Shown in pieces: positions 31,640 through 41,992 of a stretch of DNA of 64,000 nt. This stretch comes from Trichomonas vaginalis G3 (Eukaryota > Parabasalia > Trichomonadida > Trichomonadidae). A program made the translations under genes and the position numbers. The stretch is from the NCBI RefSeq assembly GCF_026262505.1, contig NC_067205.1, positions 15,252,001 to 15,316,000 on the forward strand, given 5' to 3'. Below the pieces are notes generated by a model. It saw only the letters and a list, made by a program, of their open reading frames with translations, ran no database searches and was not told the DNA's origin. Positions within the stretch are counted from its first letter, which is position 1, and the number at the start of each line of letters is the position of its first letter.

Positions 31640-34078
31640 ATGTTCTCAAGTTTGTTTTTGATCTGCAATTGGGGACCTCCAAATGTGGATTCTAACGAAC
31701 TCTTAAGCAAGATACTAGAGTTAGAAAATAAACCATCATTTATTGAAGGCATGAACGATAATTTTAGTGATTTTGAAAGCCACTTCAACGTTGATAAGTC
31801 AGTCACAGGAACAGAAAGTACGCTAAGAGAATACTCGTTTTTCAAATGTTCAATTACCATTTCAGGTACTACTACATTTTCAAGCAACTATGCGTTTGGC
31901 GCTTCTACAGCATCTGGATCTGGCGGTGCTCTTCACTTGTGCCAATCAGTAATTACCATTTCAACATATAAAGGAACGGATCAAATTAAATTCATAAAAA
32001 ATCAAGCTGCCGTTGGCGGAGCTATATGCTTAGTTTCATCAGCAGGCCTAATTTACTCTTCTACTTTTGAAGATAACAACGCTTATAAATACGGCGGAGC
32101 AATTTATTTCCAAGGCTGCTTCCAGAAGTCAGGTTCCAGTGATTATGTAATAGCTCCACAAGTTACATTGATAGGCTCTGGTGTTACATTTTTAAAAAAT
32201 ACTGCAGGTGAACTTGGAGGTGCCCTAACAATTTCATTTGCAGCCAGTGTTTTCTTTGAAGACACTACGTTTAACAATAACAAATGTTCCTTTGCTGGTG
32301 GTGCAATATCGTCAGGTAATTGCGATGACCTAAGGCTGTTCAAATGCAAATTCCACCATAATATTGTAGATGCTGTCCAATTCAAACCTATGTTCAATTT
32401 CACTAGGTATCATATGGCTGTTAGAAATACTGATATAAATAAAAAAATACCAACTCGCTTCAAAGGAAGAGGTGGTGGTGCTATCAGTTTCACTTCCGAT
32501 GCAAAGAAAGGAGGTCTCGCACCAGTTTACCAAAAGAGACTCCTTAACACACGCTACTGCTGTCTATACCAAGACACAGCAACATCCACAGGCCAAACAT
32601 TCGGAAACGGTGCTGCCCATGAACTTCTCTTAGAAGGATATACCCAGTGGATTTCTGATGGTGACTTTGTATCTGGATTTAATAATGAAGATCCAGCTTA
32701 CAAGGAAAAGTCACAATACGTTTCATTTGCTGGCAGAGAAATAGATTTCAATGTCACAGGTTATCAAGTTTATAATTTCAGAGGAGGAACATCTATCGCT
32801 GAAGATATTTGCAGTGGCATTTCTTCCTCTTCAGTTAATATATCTAATGAAAGTACAATTGAATATGCCAGGACAAGTAATAAGGGTGATGATTTAATTA
32901 CCGGCTATGTTCCATCACCATCTAACTACACCTATGTTGCTACACCAATTACAAGAATACCTAAAGCAACAACTAAAAATCCGAGTAAAAAGACAACAGC
33001 CAGAACAGCTATTACTGATGGACAAGGAACCAAAGATATTCCTACATTATTAACAGCATATACAGTACTTCCAGGTATGAAATCATTCACAGTTTACTCA
33101 CCTCTGCCAATCCGTACAATGTACTCAACACCACATTCAACTCCACACTCTACAGCTCATTCAACTCCACATTCCACAGCTCATTCAACTCCACATTCCA
33201 CAGCTCATTCAACTCCACATTCCACAGCTCATTCTACTCCACATTCCACAGCTCATTCTACTCCACATTCCACAGCTCATTCAACTCCACACTCTACAGC
33301 TCATTCTACTCCACATTCAACACCATTCAAGACTGCACACGTTACTCCATGTGATACAAAGTTCATCACTCCTTTCCAGACTCCACATTCCACAGGCCAT
33401 TCTACTCCACATTCCACACCACACTCAACTCCACACTCCACAGCTCATTCCACACCACATTCTACACCATTCACCACAGCATTCGCTACAGCCCACAACA
33501 CTCCATTCGATACACCACAGAGAACTCGTCCACCAACACCTGCCTCAATTGTCACTCCACGTTCTGGCAAGACATATTCATCAACAGAGACAGTCATCGT
33601 TTCTTACACATCTACTGTTACAACTCTTAAGTCTGGTGATGAATACTTCGATGGTTCTACATATGTTGTTGTTTCAACAGAAGGCGAATACACTGTTTAC
33701 TCTGTTACATCAGTTACAACAGTTGTTTTGTATGGAGAAACAGATGTCATTGTCTCAGAAGAGACAAAGAAGAAGAACAATAACGTGTGGCTCTACGTAG
33801 GTATCGGTATTGGTGCATTCGTGTTCTTACTTGTCCTTGCCCTCATCATCTTCTTCGTCTTGGCCAAGAAGAAAGACAGCGACTCTGAAACATCTGCCGT
33901 CGAAATGGCTGAAGAAACAGTCATGCAGGTACCTGACAGCACTTCCGCACCAATCACCAATGATAACCCATTGTGGACTACATCTGTTATGGGAGACACA
34001 GATGATCCATTCAAGAACGATTTCGAAGAAGATCTTGCACAAGGATTCTTCGGTCTCGCAAACAGAGATTACGAGTAA
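31640..34078 (+). CDS. Pmp-like GGA(I/L)-repeat type I membrane protein, 812 aa
   Basis: The ATG at 31640 is chosen because the frame upstream has only a TTG; the N-terminus MFSSLFLICNW is short and hydrophobic, a weak signal peptide. Residues about 70-310 hold paired motifs of the chlamydial Pmp type: GGALHL, GGAICL, YGGAIYF, LGGALTI, AGGAISS, GGGAISF, with FxxN partners (FIKNQA, FEDNNA, FLKNTA). This predicts a parallel beta-helix. A Thr/Ser/His/Pro stalk of HSTPHSTA repeats follows, then one TM segment (WLYVGIGIGAFVFLLVLALI, about 717-742) and an acidic tail of about 65 residues with NPLW and DDPF. Trichomonads have a Pmp family at the cell surface linked to host adherence. An intact copy by eye. 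Confidence 0.85.
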   Translation: MFSSLFLICNWGPPNVDSNELLSKILELENKPSFIEGMNDNFSDFESHFNVDKSVTGTESTLREYSFFKCSITISGTTTFSSNYAFGASTASGSGGALHLCQSVITISTYKGTDQIKFIKNQAAVGGAICLVSSAGLIYSSTFEDNNAYKYGGAIYFQGCFQKSGSSDYVIAPQVTLIGSGVTFLKNTAGELGGALTISFAASVFFEDTTFNNNKCSFAGGAISSGNCDDLRLFKCKFHHNIVDAVQFKPMFNFTRYHMAVRNTDINKKIPTRFKGRGGGAISFTSDAKKGGLAPVYQKRLLNTRYCCLYQDTATSTGQTFGNGAAHELLLEGYTQWISDGDFVSGFNNEDPAYKEKSQYVSFAGREIDFNVTGYQVYNFRGGTSIAEDICSGISSSSVNISNESTIEYARTSNKGDDLITGYVPSPSNYTYVATPITRIPKATTKNPSKKTTARTAITDGQGTKDIPTLLTAYTVLPGMKSFTVYSPLPIRTMYSTPHSTPHSTAHSTPHSTAHSTPHSTAHSTPHSTAHSTPHSTAHSTPHSTAHSTPHSTAHSTPHSTPFKTAHVTPCDTKFITPFQTPHSTGHSTPHSTPHSTPHSTAHSTPHSTPFTTAFATAHNTPFDTPQRTRPPTPASIVTPRSGKTYSSTETVIVSYTSTVTTLKSGDEYFDGSTYVVVSTEGEYTVYSVTSVTTVVLYGETDVIVSEETKKKNNNVWLYVGIGIGAFVFLLVLALIIFFVLAKKKDSDSETSAVEMAEETVMQVPDSTSAPITNDNPLWTTSVMGDTDDPFKNDFEEDLAQGFFGLANRDYE
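33128..33510 (+). repeat. HST(P/A) codon repeat inside the Pmp-like gene
   Basis: Tandem 12-bp units (CCACATTCAACT and ACAGCTCATTCC types) grouped in 24-bp pairs and encoding HSTPHSTA. They occupy about 33128-33330 and 33385-33470, with a non-repetitive break between. Likely length-variable by slippage; Ser/Thr density suggests a glycosylated stalk. Confidence 0.85.
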
Positions 34079-34785
34079 TCGAAATTTTATTTACATCGCT
34101 GAGATTAAACTTTACGATTTATTTTGGCGTGAAACTTCTAATAATTTTTTAATTGTTTTTTTTATCGGAATATTTTGCGATATTAATTATCAATTTATAA
34201 TATATGATATTAATAGTTACTATTTCTGTTACCGAACAGTTGATTCTTCGATTTGAATCAGAAAAATCTGAATTGCGATTCGTTATCCATCAAACAATAG
34301 CTATTTCAAAAGCAAATAATGAAATAGTATTGCAAGTCATTACTAAATAGATTTATTTGAGTCAAATCGAAAGGGTAATTAATTTTCACAGATGTGTAAT
34401 CTGCTCAGTTTTAAATTTTAAGAATGGTTGGCGCATTTACAGTAGATGGTTATCAATATTTCAATAAATAATAATAGAAATAACCCAAATTTATTTCATC
34501 ATTTATAAACTTTTTGATCTTAGTGCTTTTATGATTCCACAATGAAATGTTTGCTTGATGAAGAAGCCAATCATATATGTTAAATCTCAATATATCTCAG
34601 TGAACAATAATAATCTGGAAAAATCTCACAATTCATTTTCAGTAAAGATCCAAATGCATAAACCCTAGCTGTTTACAACATGAAAACTGTCTTTTTAATT
34701 TGATTAATTCATTTTGCATTTATTAAATAGAAATGAGGTTAAATATAATTCGTTTCATCTCAGATAATGAAAAAGATGCTTAAGG
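34079..34785. other. Intergenic region after the Pmp-like gene
   Basis: About 700 bases of AT-rich sequence with no gene, RNA or clear repeat. AAGG directly before 34786 is part of the imperfect duplication of the next element. Confidence 0.4.
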
Positions 34786-35547
34786 TGTAATAAACAGAAA
34801 TTCATCAAAAGTGACAGCTCTCAATTTTTTGACATTTGTAAATTCTAAATTGAATGAGAAAAATGAAATAATACTAAGCATAATACAATATTCTAGATTT
34901 AATTATAATTAGGAAAAAGTTAGTTTTGAGAGTACTTTTCATAGGCATATAGAATGAAATCTTCTGAAAAATAATATCACATAAACTCATATTATTTTCT
35001 AATATATAACTATTTTATATAAAAATCAAATTCAATGATCTTAAAAGCGAAGGATAAACCTCAAAATTTACGAATATAATGAGTGGGAATATAATGCTTA
35101 TCTATCATAAAACCATATGAAATATCAATTTTATTTTTCATATTCAAATGGACTCAGTGTTAACATTTAACATTTTTTGCTAATTGTCGTCAAAAATTAG
35201 GCGTAAAGCAAAAATTGATATTTCATATGGTTTTATGATAGATAAGCATTATATTCCCACTCATTATATTCGTAAATTTTGAGGTTTATCCTTCGCTTTT
35301 AAGATCATTGAATTTGATTTTTATATAAAATAGTTATATATTAGAAAATAATATGAGTTTATGTGATATTATTTTTCAGAAGATTTTGTGTTCTTCTTCA
35401 AAATTTTATTTTTTTATTAAAAAGAATCTTTGCAAAATATACATTTACTTTAATTAATATTTAAAAACGTGCTCTATCAAAAGTTCCAAAAATTCAATAT
35501 TTTAGCTTTTCTGAGGTGTCACTTTTGATGAATTTCTGTTTACAACA
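34786..35547. mobile_element. Foldback MITE-like element C2, 762 bp
   Basis: Same family as C1 but in reverse order of tips: it starts TGTAATAAACAG (GTGACAGCTC type) and ends CTGTTTACAACA (GTGACACCTC type). Flanks are AAGG and AGGG, a 3/4 match to a 4-bp duplication, or a perfect AAGG if the end is one base earlier. The inner part is shorter than in C1, with a palindrome around 35155. No coding capacity. Confidence 0.75.
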
Positions 35548-36454
35548 AGGGTGCACCCGTATGTACGTTTATTTGAGAGGAGGAGGATTACCCTCTCAAT
35601 TTTGAGGGATTCGTTAGTTTATTTTCTCGATGAATATGCAATAAAATTTGATTTTTACCTTATCAATATACTTCATATAATATACACATGTTCATGTAAA
35701 AACTTTTTTCCAAAATCCTCAGGAATTAAGGGATTTTTGAATTTTAAAATTTTTTTCGAATTTTTTCGAAAAAAAAATATTTTCAGAACAGCCTTAACGG
35801 CTAAGATTTAGGAACAATGTTAAGTATCAAAAAGAAAGGAGGTCTGATATAGATAGGGCTGTACAAGATTTAAAAAAACATTGCCGGGGTACCGTAGAGG
35901 CCTAAAAAAATCGCGCCTCGGCGGCAAGCCGCCTCGGCATTAAGAATGCGCATCTAAATTTTTATATGTCCTTCTTTCTTTTATTTTTCCCTTCCCTTCC
36001 TTTTCTTTTTCTTTTTTTCCCTCCTCTTGCTCTCATTTACCTTTTTTTTCCTTTTCTCATCATTTTTCAAAATTAAAATTTTATCAAAAATCTTGCCTAT
36101 AAAAGCAGATTATGGAACCTTTTAATGCCTCTTAATCAATATTATACAGCATAAAGCATATTAAATGAAAGTAATTACGTATAAATTTATTTTATTATCT
36201 TATTTATTAATTCTTTAGCATGTATTGTTTAATATTAACTTTTCTGTACATTAAATATGATATCTCCAAAGTATGAATGCCTTGTAACGAAAAAACTTAA
36301 TTTTATGTTGAATATTTGTCACAAACATTAGATTATTAAAATATATGTTGGATATCCCTTAGTATGAGACTTCATGACTCTTGTTGTCTAACGTGAGCTT
36401 TGGATTGAAAGTTTGCTACAGCACATAAGTATTCTGTGGTTAAAAAACCACATG
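35548..36454. other. Intergenic repeats and GC-rich hairpin
   Basis: No gene. A 34-bp block beginning CCGTATGTACGTTTATTTG (35560) recurs at 38589, so it belongs to a dispersed repeat. A palindromic CCCTCTCAATTTTGAGGG lies at 35593-35610. A GC-rich island at 35875-35945 contains the hairpin GGCGGC-AA-GCCGCC. The 86-residue open frame from 35551 starts inside the repeat and looks unprotein-like. Confidence 0.5.
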
Positions 36455-37890
36455 AGCTTTAAAAACTATAAAATCAAAAATAATTGTTATAATTAATGAA
36501 GAAGTAATTTAAAACGATTTTATTTATATCAAATTTTATATATTTTTTGGATCAAATCCATTTTAATAGAATTTATATACTATTCATCTATTAGTAAACA
36601 CTACGTATATTATTTTTAAGCTATCTTATTTTTTTGAAATTTATTCAAATCTTTGTCGCAAGAAGAATTGCATGATAAATAAAAACATTTAATCAAAGTC
36701 AATTTTATTTTTCATATTCAAATGGACTGAGGTTAACATTTAACATTTTTTCTAATTGTCGTCAAAAATTAGGCGTAAAGCAAAAATTGATATTTCATAT
36801 GGTTTTATGATAGATAAGCATTATATTTTTAAACAGAAATTCATCAAAAAGTGACACCTCAGAAAAGCTAAAATATTGAATTTTTGGAACTTTTGATAGA
36901 GCACGTTTTTAAATATTAATTAAAGTAAATGTATATTTTGTAAAGATTTTTTTAATAAAAAATAAAATTTTGAAGAAGAACACAAAATCTTCTGAAAATA
37001 ATATCACATAAACTCATATTATTTTCTAATATATAACTATTTTAATATAAAAATCAAATTCAATGATCTTAAAGCGAAGGATAAACCTCAAAATTTACGA
37101 ATATAATGAGTGGGAATATAATGCTTATCTATCATAAAACCATATGAAATATCAATTTTTGCTTTACGCCTAATTTTTGACGACAATTAGCAAAAAATGT
37201 TAAATGTTAACACTGAGTCCATTTGAATATGAAAAATAAAATTGATATTTCATATGGTTTTATGATAGATAAGCATTATATTCCCACTCATTATATTCGT
37301 AAATTTTGAGGTTTATCCTTCGCTTTTAAGATCATTGAATTTGATTTTTATAAAAATAGTTATATATTAGAAAATAATATGAGTTTATGTGATATTATTT
37401 TTCAGAAGATTTCATTCTATATGCCTATGAAAAGTACTCTCAAAACTAACTTTTTCCTAATTATAATTAAATCTAGAATATTATATTATGCTTAGTATTA
37501 TTTCATTTTTCTCATTCAATTTAGAATTTACAAATGTTAAAAAATTGAGAGCTGTCACTTTTGATGAATTTCTGTTTATTACAATATTCCCACTCATTAT
37601 ATTCGTAAATTTTGAGGTTTATCCTTCGCTTTTAAGATCATTGAATTTGATTTTTATATAAAATAGTTATATATTAGAAAATAATATGAGTTTATGTGAT
37701 ATTATTTTTCAGAAGATTTCATTCTATATGCCTATGAAAAGTACTCTCAAAACTAACTTTTCCCTAATTATAATTAAATCTAGAATATTGTATTATGCTT
37801 AGTATTATTTCATTTTTCTCATTCAATTTAGAATTTACAAATGTCAAAAAATTGAGAGCTGTCACTTTTGATGAATTTCTGTTTATTACA
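36455..37890. mobile_element. Foldback MITE-like element C4, 5'-truncated, host of C3
   Basis: The right half of the C family: from the palindrome centre (compare 30390) to the tip ...CTGTTTATTACA at 37890. It is interrupted by C3 at 36827-37583; outside the insert the sequence is continuous with C1. Several single-base deletions against C1 suggest it is the older copy. The left half is missing, so no duplication can be defined. Confidence 0.7.
36827..37583. mobile_element. Foldback MITE-like element C3 nested in C4
   Basis: Inserted in C4 with the 4-bp duplication ATAT (36823-36826 and 37584-37587); C1 shows the empty site with ATAT once. The left tip is worn (TTTTAAACAG), the right tip is ATTACA. 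About 757 bp, no coding capacity, internal palindrome near 37220. Confidence 0.8.
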
Positions 37891-39262
37891 GCATTGTTAT
37901 TAATAATGAAAAATAAAGCTTATTTCAATGAAAATTGTTCTGCAAATTTATTTCACTTTTGACCTCACTTTTCCGTAATTCAATTTTTTACTTTTAATAT
38001 TTTAGATCTTCATAATATCATTTGAAAAATTAACCATATAAAAAAATCAAGTTATCAATTCACTTTTTCCGTAATTCAAAAATCAAACATATAAATAATA
38101 TATCTTTTTATCAAATATTATTATTATAATCTATGAAAAATGAGGTCCGGAAATTTTGCGGATTCCCGTAACTCAATTTTACGGAAAAAGTGCAGTAAAC
38201 TATTCAAAATACGGAAAAATTGGTGTAAACTAATGATTTTACGGTAAAATCACGGAAAGTCCCGGAAGAATATATGTGCCTATATGAAATTATACAAAAA
38301 TGAATCAAACACATTTTAAAAGATTGTTCTTGTATTATAAATGCTATTCGCAGATTTATTAGTTGAAGAAAATTACCAAATTTTTGCCGATTTACAAAAA
38401 ATGATTTACAAAGCATATTTTTATAAGGCTTTAAAAATCTTTAAAATGTGACCGGTGACGGAAATCCATGGTAACCAACCGCGGTTCCCGTTTGGAATGC
38501 CATAGATATAGACAACATATATCGTTGAAGGTTGAAAAAATCTCTAATATTTGAGCCCAAAATTTCAAATTTTAATTTTTTGAAAAAAGAGGCCACCCGT
38601 ATGTACGTTTATTTGCGAGGAGGAGGATTATATTTTTGAAAGGGTGAAACATTATGAATATGTTAATTATATAATAATATGTATTATTATAAAAAAGAAA
38701 AAATAAAGCACGTTAAAATTTTTCTTTCTTGATTTTTTACAAAATCTACTTAGAATTATGCAAAATATGACTAAATAATTATAAATTTCAAGTTAAATTT
38801 TAATTTTGATAAATAATTTAAATTTCAAAATACCAAGTTCAGTTCGACTATGTATGTAGTAATTCCTCAATAAAGTGCCAAAACCCTATTAAAATATATG
38901 AACATTTTCAACATTTTAATGTTTTTATTTAAAAATTTGATGGAATATGAGCTTCAAACAATTATTATGTAAATAAAAATAATTAAATATATGTATTTAT
39001 TCGTATTACAACCGTAGTAAGTCGATTCTTCCTTTCTTCTACTGAGATTTGAATTTGATTTAGAATTGTAAAGAAATTCAAAGGGAAAATACTAGCGGAT
39101 AAAAACTACCTCCATGAAAGAGTCATAATGGAGTCAAGTTGTATTTTTTGATATTTTTTGCTTTTCGAGCCTAAATAGGTAGCCAAGATAATGCCTAAAA
39201 ATAAGGTTCTAAATTCTGAAGTTTACATGATCCTCTCGTGTGCACCCTTAATTGACATTGAT
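37891..39262. other. Intergenic region with short ACGGAAA-type motifs
   Basis: About 1.4 kb without a convincing gene. CCGTAATTC and its inverse TTACGGAAAA recur at 37973, 38070, 38167, 38199 and 38222. The 38589-38622 block repeats 35560-35593. The leftward 70-residue frame at 38204-38416 has no supporting feature. Confidence 0.45.
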
Positions 39263-39270
39263 TCATTTTT
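39263..39270 (+). promoter_or_regulatory. Inr-like promoter element of the SF1-like gene
   Basis: TCATTTTT with the putative +1 A at 39265, 13 bases before the ATG at 39278. It fits the trichomonad initiator (TCA+1-Y-W...). It decides the start: the frame is open upstream to 39191, but that part would precede the transcript. Confidence 0.55.
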
Positions 39271-39277
39271 CAGACAA

Positions 39278-39643
39278 ATGGATGATAATGATCAATCGGA
39301 GTTCATTCCTTTTCAATCCAGAAAAACTCATTGGGGATCAAAAGATCATCGTCCTGTAGTCCAAAATGTTGCAACTATCCTTCCACCAGGACTTCCTCCA
39401 CAAATTTTAAAAACATTATTATTAAGAATCCAATTAGAAGATGCACAGTACAATTTATCACATATAAATACAGAAAAAGAGTATATAAATTGGCTTGAAA
39501 ACTCTATCGACTATTCTTCATGGAATGGCGAATCAGAAAATGCTATTATCTCAAAAGCAAAGGAGAATTGCCTCAAGGAAATAAATGAAATTAACAAGGA
39601 AATGGAGTCGTTGTATCCTAGCATTTTACCAGTTTCTAAATAG
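39278..39643 (+). CDS. SF1/branchpoint-binding-protein-like helix-hairpin protein, KH-less, 121 aa
   Basis: From the ATG at 39278 the protein reads MDDNDQSEFIPFQSRKTHWG. The KTHWG tryptophan sits where SF1 has its U2AF ligand motif (SRW). Then TILPPGLPPQ and LLLRIQLEDAQYNL match the SF1 helix-hairpin signature (TVIPPGL...Q...VQLQIEDL), and LKEINEINKEMESLYPSILP matches the second helix (ERHNLITEMVALNPDF). In other eukaryotes this domain binds the UHM of U2AF65. The protein stops here, without the KH-QUA2 domain that reads the branchpoint and without zinc knuckle. So it is a stand-alone SF1-HH protein or a diverged SF1. Recognised from memory of the human domain; no alignment was run. Confidence 0.65.
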   Translation: MDDNDQSEFIPFQSRKTHWGSKDHRPVVQNVATILPPGLPPQILKTLLLRIQLEDAQYNLSHINTEKEYINWLENSIDYSSWNGESENAIISKAKENCLKEINEINKEMESLYPSILPVSK

Positions 39644-40109
39644 TTATTGAACAATTTCCAATGCGAAAAATCCAATCTCTATAAAAGAAAATCATTGACT
39701 GTACAAAACAGTTGCTAATTCATTTAGCTAAACATGAAATTCGGATAAAATTTATAGAAATAATGCATTAAATAACAGCAACTATATTCAGAAATAGTAT
39801 AGTATCAATTCAAATTCTTAAATTAGAAGAAGCAACCAAGTACACATGAAAATTTTCAAATTTTTGATATCAAATTCACTATTACAGGTTATTTCTTAAT
39901 AGATTTAATAATTTTGACACATATTATAAATAAAAATTTTATTAGTTATAGTATAAAATTCTATTTCCAATATACCCCATAATTGATATCTTTACGAAGA
40001 TTACTTGAGGACTCTAGTGGAAAAATTATCCTCTTCTCTTCAGCATAAGTCTAAGATTCTTGGGAAGTAGAATTCCTATAGATTAATTCTTTTTACTAAT
40101 ATATATAAA
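39644..40109. other. Intergenic region
   Basis: About 470 AT-rich bases between the SF1-like gene and a small ORF. A TCATTATA Inr-like motif sits at its end (40110-40117). Nothing else supported. Confidence 0.4.
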
Positions 40110-40140
40110 TCATTATAGAAATTAGATCTTAGGATGTCGC

Positions 40141-40293
40141 ATGGGAGACATTGGGGATCTGAATCCACCAAACAAAGCTCCTCAATTTTCGTCCCTTAGC
40201 ATCCTACACTTGAGAGACGAATTTATATCGCTTATTGAGTCAAAGAAATACAGACAAATTATTATACAACATCTCTTCCTGAGTGTGCTATGA
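40141..40293 (+). CDS. Possible small protein, 50 aa
   Basis: A complete short ORF from ATG 40141 to TGA 40293: MGDIGDLNPPNKAPQFSSLS then an amphipathic helix (LRDEFISLIESKKYRQIIIQ). Composition is protein-like, and an Inr-like TCATTATA lies 29 bases upstream. It ends 42 bases before the Inr of the ankyrin gene, so it is likely a separate unit. The helix-rich second half loosely resembles a LisH-type segment, but I would not name it. It could also be a gene fragment. Confidence 0.4.
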   Translation: MGDIGDLNPPNKAPQFSSLSILHLRDEFISLIESKKYRQIIIQHLFLSVL

Positions 40294-40334
40294 ACAATAT
40301 CTGATTGTTTCGATAAAACTTTTTATTTCAGAAT

Positions 40335-40343
40335 TCATTTTTT
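40335..40343 (+). promoter_or_regulatory. Inr-like element of the ankyrin gene
   Basis: TCATTTTTT with +1 A at 40337, 39 bases upstream of the chosen ATG (40376). The open frame begins further upstream at 40283, but that start would precede the initiator. Confidence 0.5.
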
Positions 40344-40375
40344 CTAAGCCCATAAAAAGTGTCCATATTAAAAAA

Positions 40376-41956
40376 ATGTCTGAGATTCAAGGTAAATATT
40401 ATGAGCTCATGGAGTTATTCAAAGATTATGACGATGCATTCAAATCATTATACAAGTTAAAGACAAACAAGGAATATGAAATTAACGAAATTTACCTAAA
40501 AATTAAAGCAATTTTAATCGAATCCAATCTTTTTTCACCAAAACAGATATTAGAGAAAATTTGTTTGATGATTAGATACAATAATCGTTATTGTTCTTCT
40601 TATATAATGATAATGAAAAAGATATTTGCTGATTATCAACAATTAAAGCTTCATAATGATTCCCCAGTATATAATCTGCTTGATAAGGAAAATTTAACCC
40701 CGCATTTCAATGAAAACTATCAAATTCTGTTTTTACAAGATTCAATTTTCAAACAGATAATTGATGATAATATAAATTCATTTATTCAGTTCACAGAAAA
40801 GGATGGCTTTGATCATTCTCTATTTTCAGAAACAGCACTATTTCCAGATGAATTAACACATTATTCACTGCTTGAATTATGTTGTTATTATGGATCTGTT
40901 AATTGTTTTAAAATTTTGAGATCGAAATTCAATACAGAAATTACTCCAAAATGTCTTCAACTTTCATTCTTAAGTGGTGTTCCAGACATCATGAATGAAT
41001 GCTTGAAATACCAACAACCAGATAAGAAAACTATGGAATATGCAATTGCTTCTCACAACAGTGATTTCTTTACATATTTAATGAACAAATATGGTATTGA
41101 AGTAAATTTAAAGTGCTTTGCTGAATTTAATAATTTACAAGATTTCTTTATTTATCTAGATCATACTAATAATATTGATAAGTTCTTTGTTTATTCACCT
41201 GATTTCCATCTTATTTCCCTTGTTGAATATCTACTTTCTCATGGAGCAAATATCAACGCAAAGTTTGAATTTACTGCTCTTCATAATGCAGTAATAAATG
41301 AACGAAAAGATATTGTAGAATTTCTTGTATCTAATGGAGCGGATATCAATGAAAGAAAAACACTTGGAGAGACAGCGCTTCATTATGCAGCATATGAAGA
41401 TTATGCTGATATTGCCGAATTTCTAATCGCACATGGAATTGATATTCAAGCTGAAGATAACAATGGCTGCACAGCAATGCATAGAGCAGCAAATCATAAT
41501 AGTTTAAGAATTATCGATGTTCTTGTTTCGCACGGCGCTGATGCTAATGCAAAAGATGAAGAAAATGAAACTCCCCTTCATGCTGCTGCTTATTCAAATT
41601 ACATATTGGCAGCAGAAAAGCTCTTTTCTTATGGAGCTGAAATCGATGCAAAAGATAATGAAGGCTGCACTCCTCTTCACAGAGCAGTTTGGTTTAGTGA
41701 CAATGATTTTGTTGAGATGCTCATTTCGCATGGTGCGGATATTAATGCTAAAGATTACATGGATAGAACTCCTCTTCATCATGCAGCAAATCAAAATCGA
41801 AAGGAAGCTGCAAGAATTCTTATTAACCATGGTTGTGAAATTAATTGCAAAGATAAACGAAATCATACTCCTCTTGATGTAGTATCCAAGTTCGGCGGAA
41901 AGCGAATGGCTGATTTCCTAATTTCACAGGGGGCTAAAGGTTCTAGTGAACAATAA
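40376..41956 (+). CDS. Ankyrin-repeat protein of the trichomonad DUF3447 type, 526 aa
   Basis: MSEIQGKYYELMELFKDYDD begins the conserved trichomonad N-terminal region, with LYKLKTNKEYEINEIYLKIK, MIRYNNRYCSSYI and the DUF3447-like LLELCCYYGSVNCFKILRSK and FLSGVPDIMNECLKYQQPDK. From about residue 285 come seven or eight ankyrin repeats (HGANINAKF-x-TALHNAV, GADINERKTLGETALHYAA and so on). The last units are regular and end ISQGAKGSSEQ. This is one of the largest gene families of T. vaginalis; members are protein-protein adaptors of unknown partners. No membrane segment. Intact, with the usual length for the family. Confidence 0.9.
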   Translation: MSEIQGKYYELMELFKDYDDAFKSLYKLKTNKEYEINEIYLKIKAILIESNLFSPKQILEKICLMIRYNNRYCSSYIMIMKKIFADYQQLKLHNDSPVYNLLDKENLTPHFNENYQILFLQDSIFKQIIDDNINSFIQFTEKDGFDHSLFSETALFPDELTHYSLLELCCYYGSVNCFKILRSKFNTEITPKCLQLSFLSGVPDIMNECLKYQQPDKKTMEYAIASHNSDFFTYLMNKYGIEVNLKCFAEFNNLQDFFIYLDHTNNIDKFFVYSPDFHLISLVEYLLSHGANINAKFEFTALHNAVINERKDIVEFLVSNGADINERKTLGETALHYAAYEDYADIAEFLIAHGIDIQAEDNNGCTAMHRAANHNSLRIIDVLVSHGADANAKDEENETPLHAAAYSNYILAAEKLFSYGAEIDAKDNEGCTPLHRAVWFSDNDFVEMLISHGADINAKDYMDRTPLHHAANQNRKEAARILINHGCEINCKDKRNHTPLDVVSKFGGKRMADFLISQGAKGSSEQ

Positions 41957-41992
41957 TTAAAAACATGTATGTAATTGCAAATTGTAAATTTT

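Noticed and set aside
33351-33800. 149-residue overlapping frame in the Pmp-like gene
   Set aside because: Shadow of the HST repeat in another frame (His/Leu/Gln-rich).
35551-35811. 86-residue open frame (MHPYVRLFERRR...)
   Set aside because: Starts inside a dispersed repeat, Phe/Ile/Lys-rich tail, no promoter-like motif.
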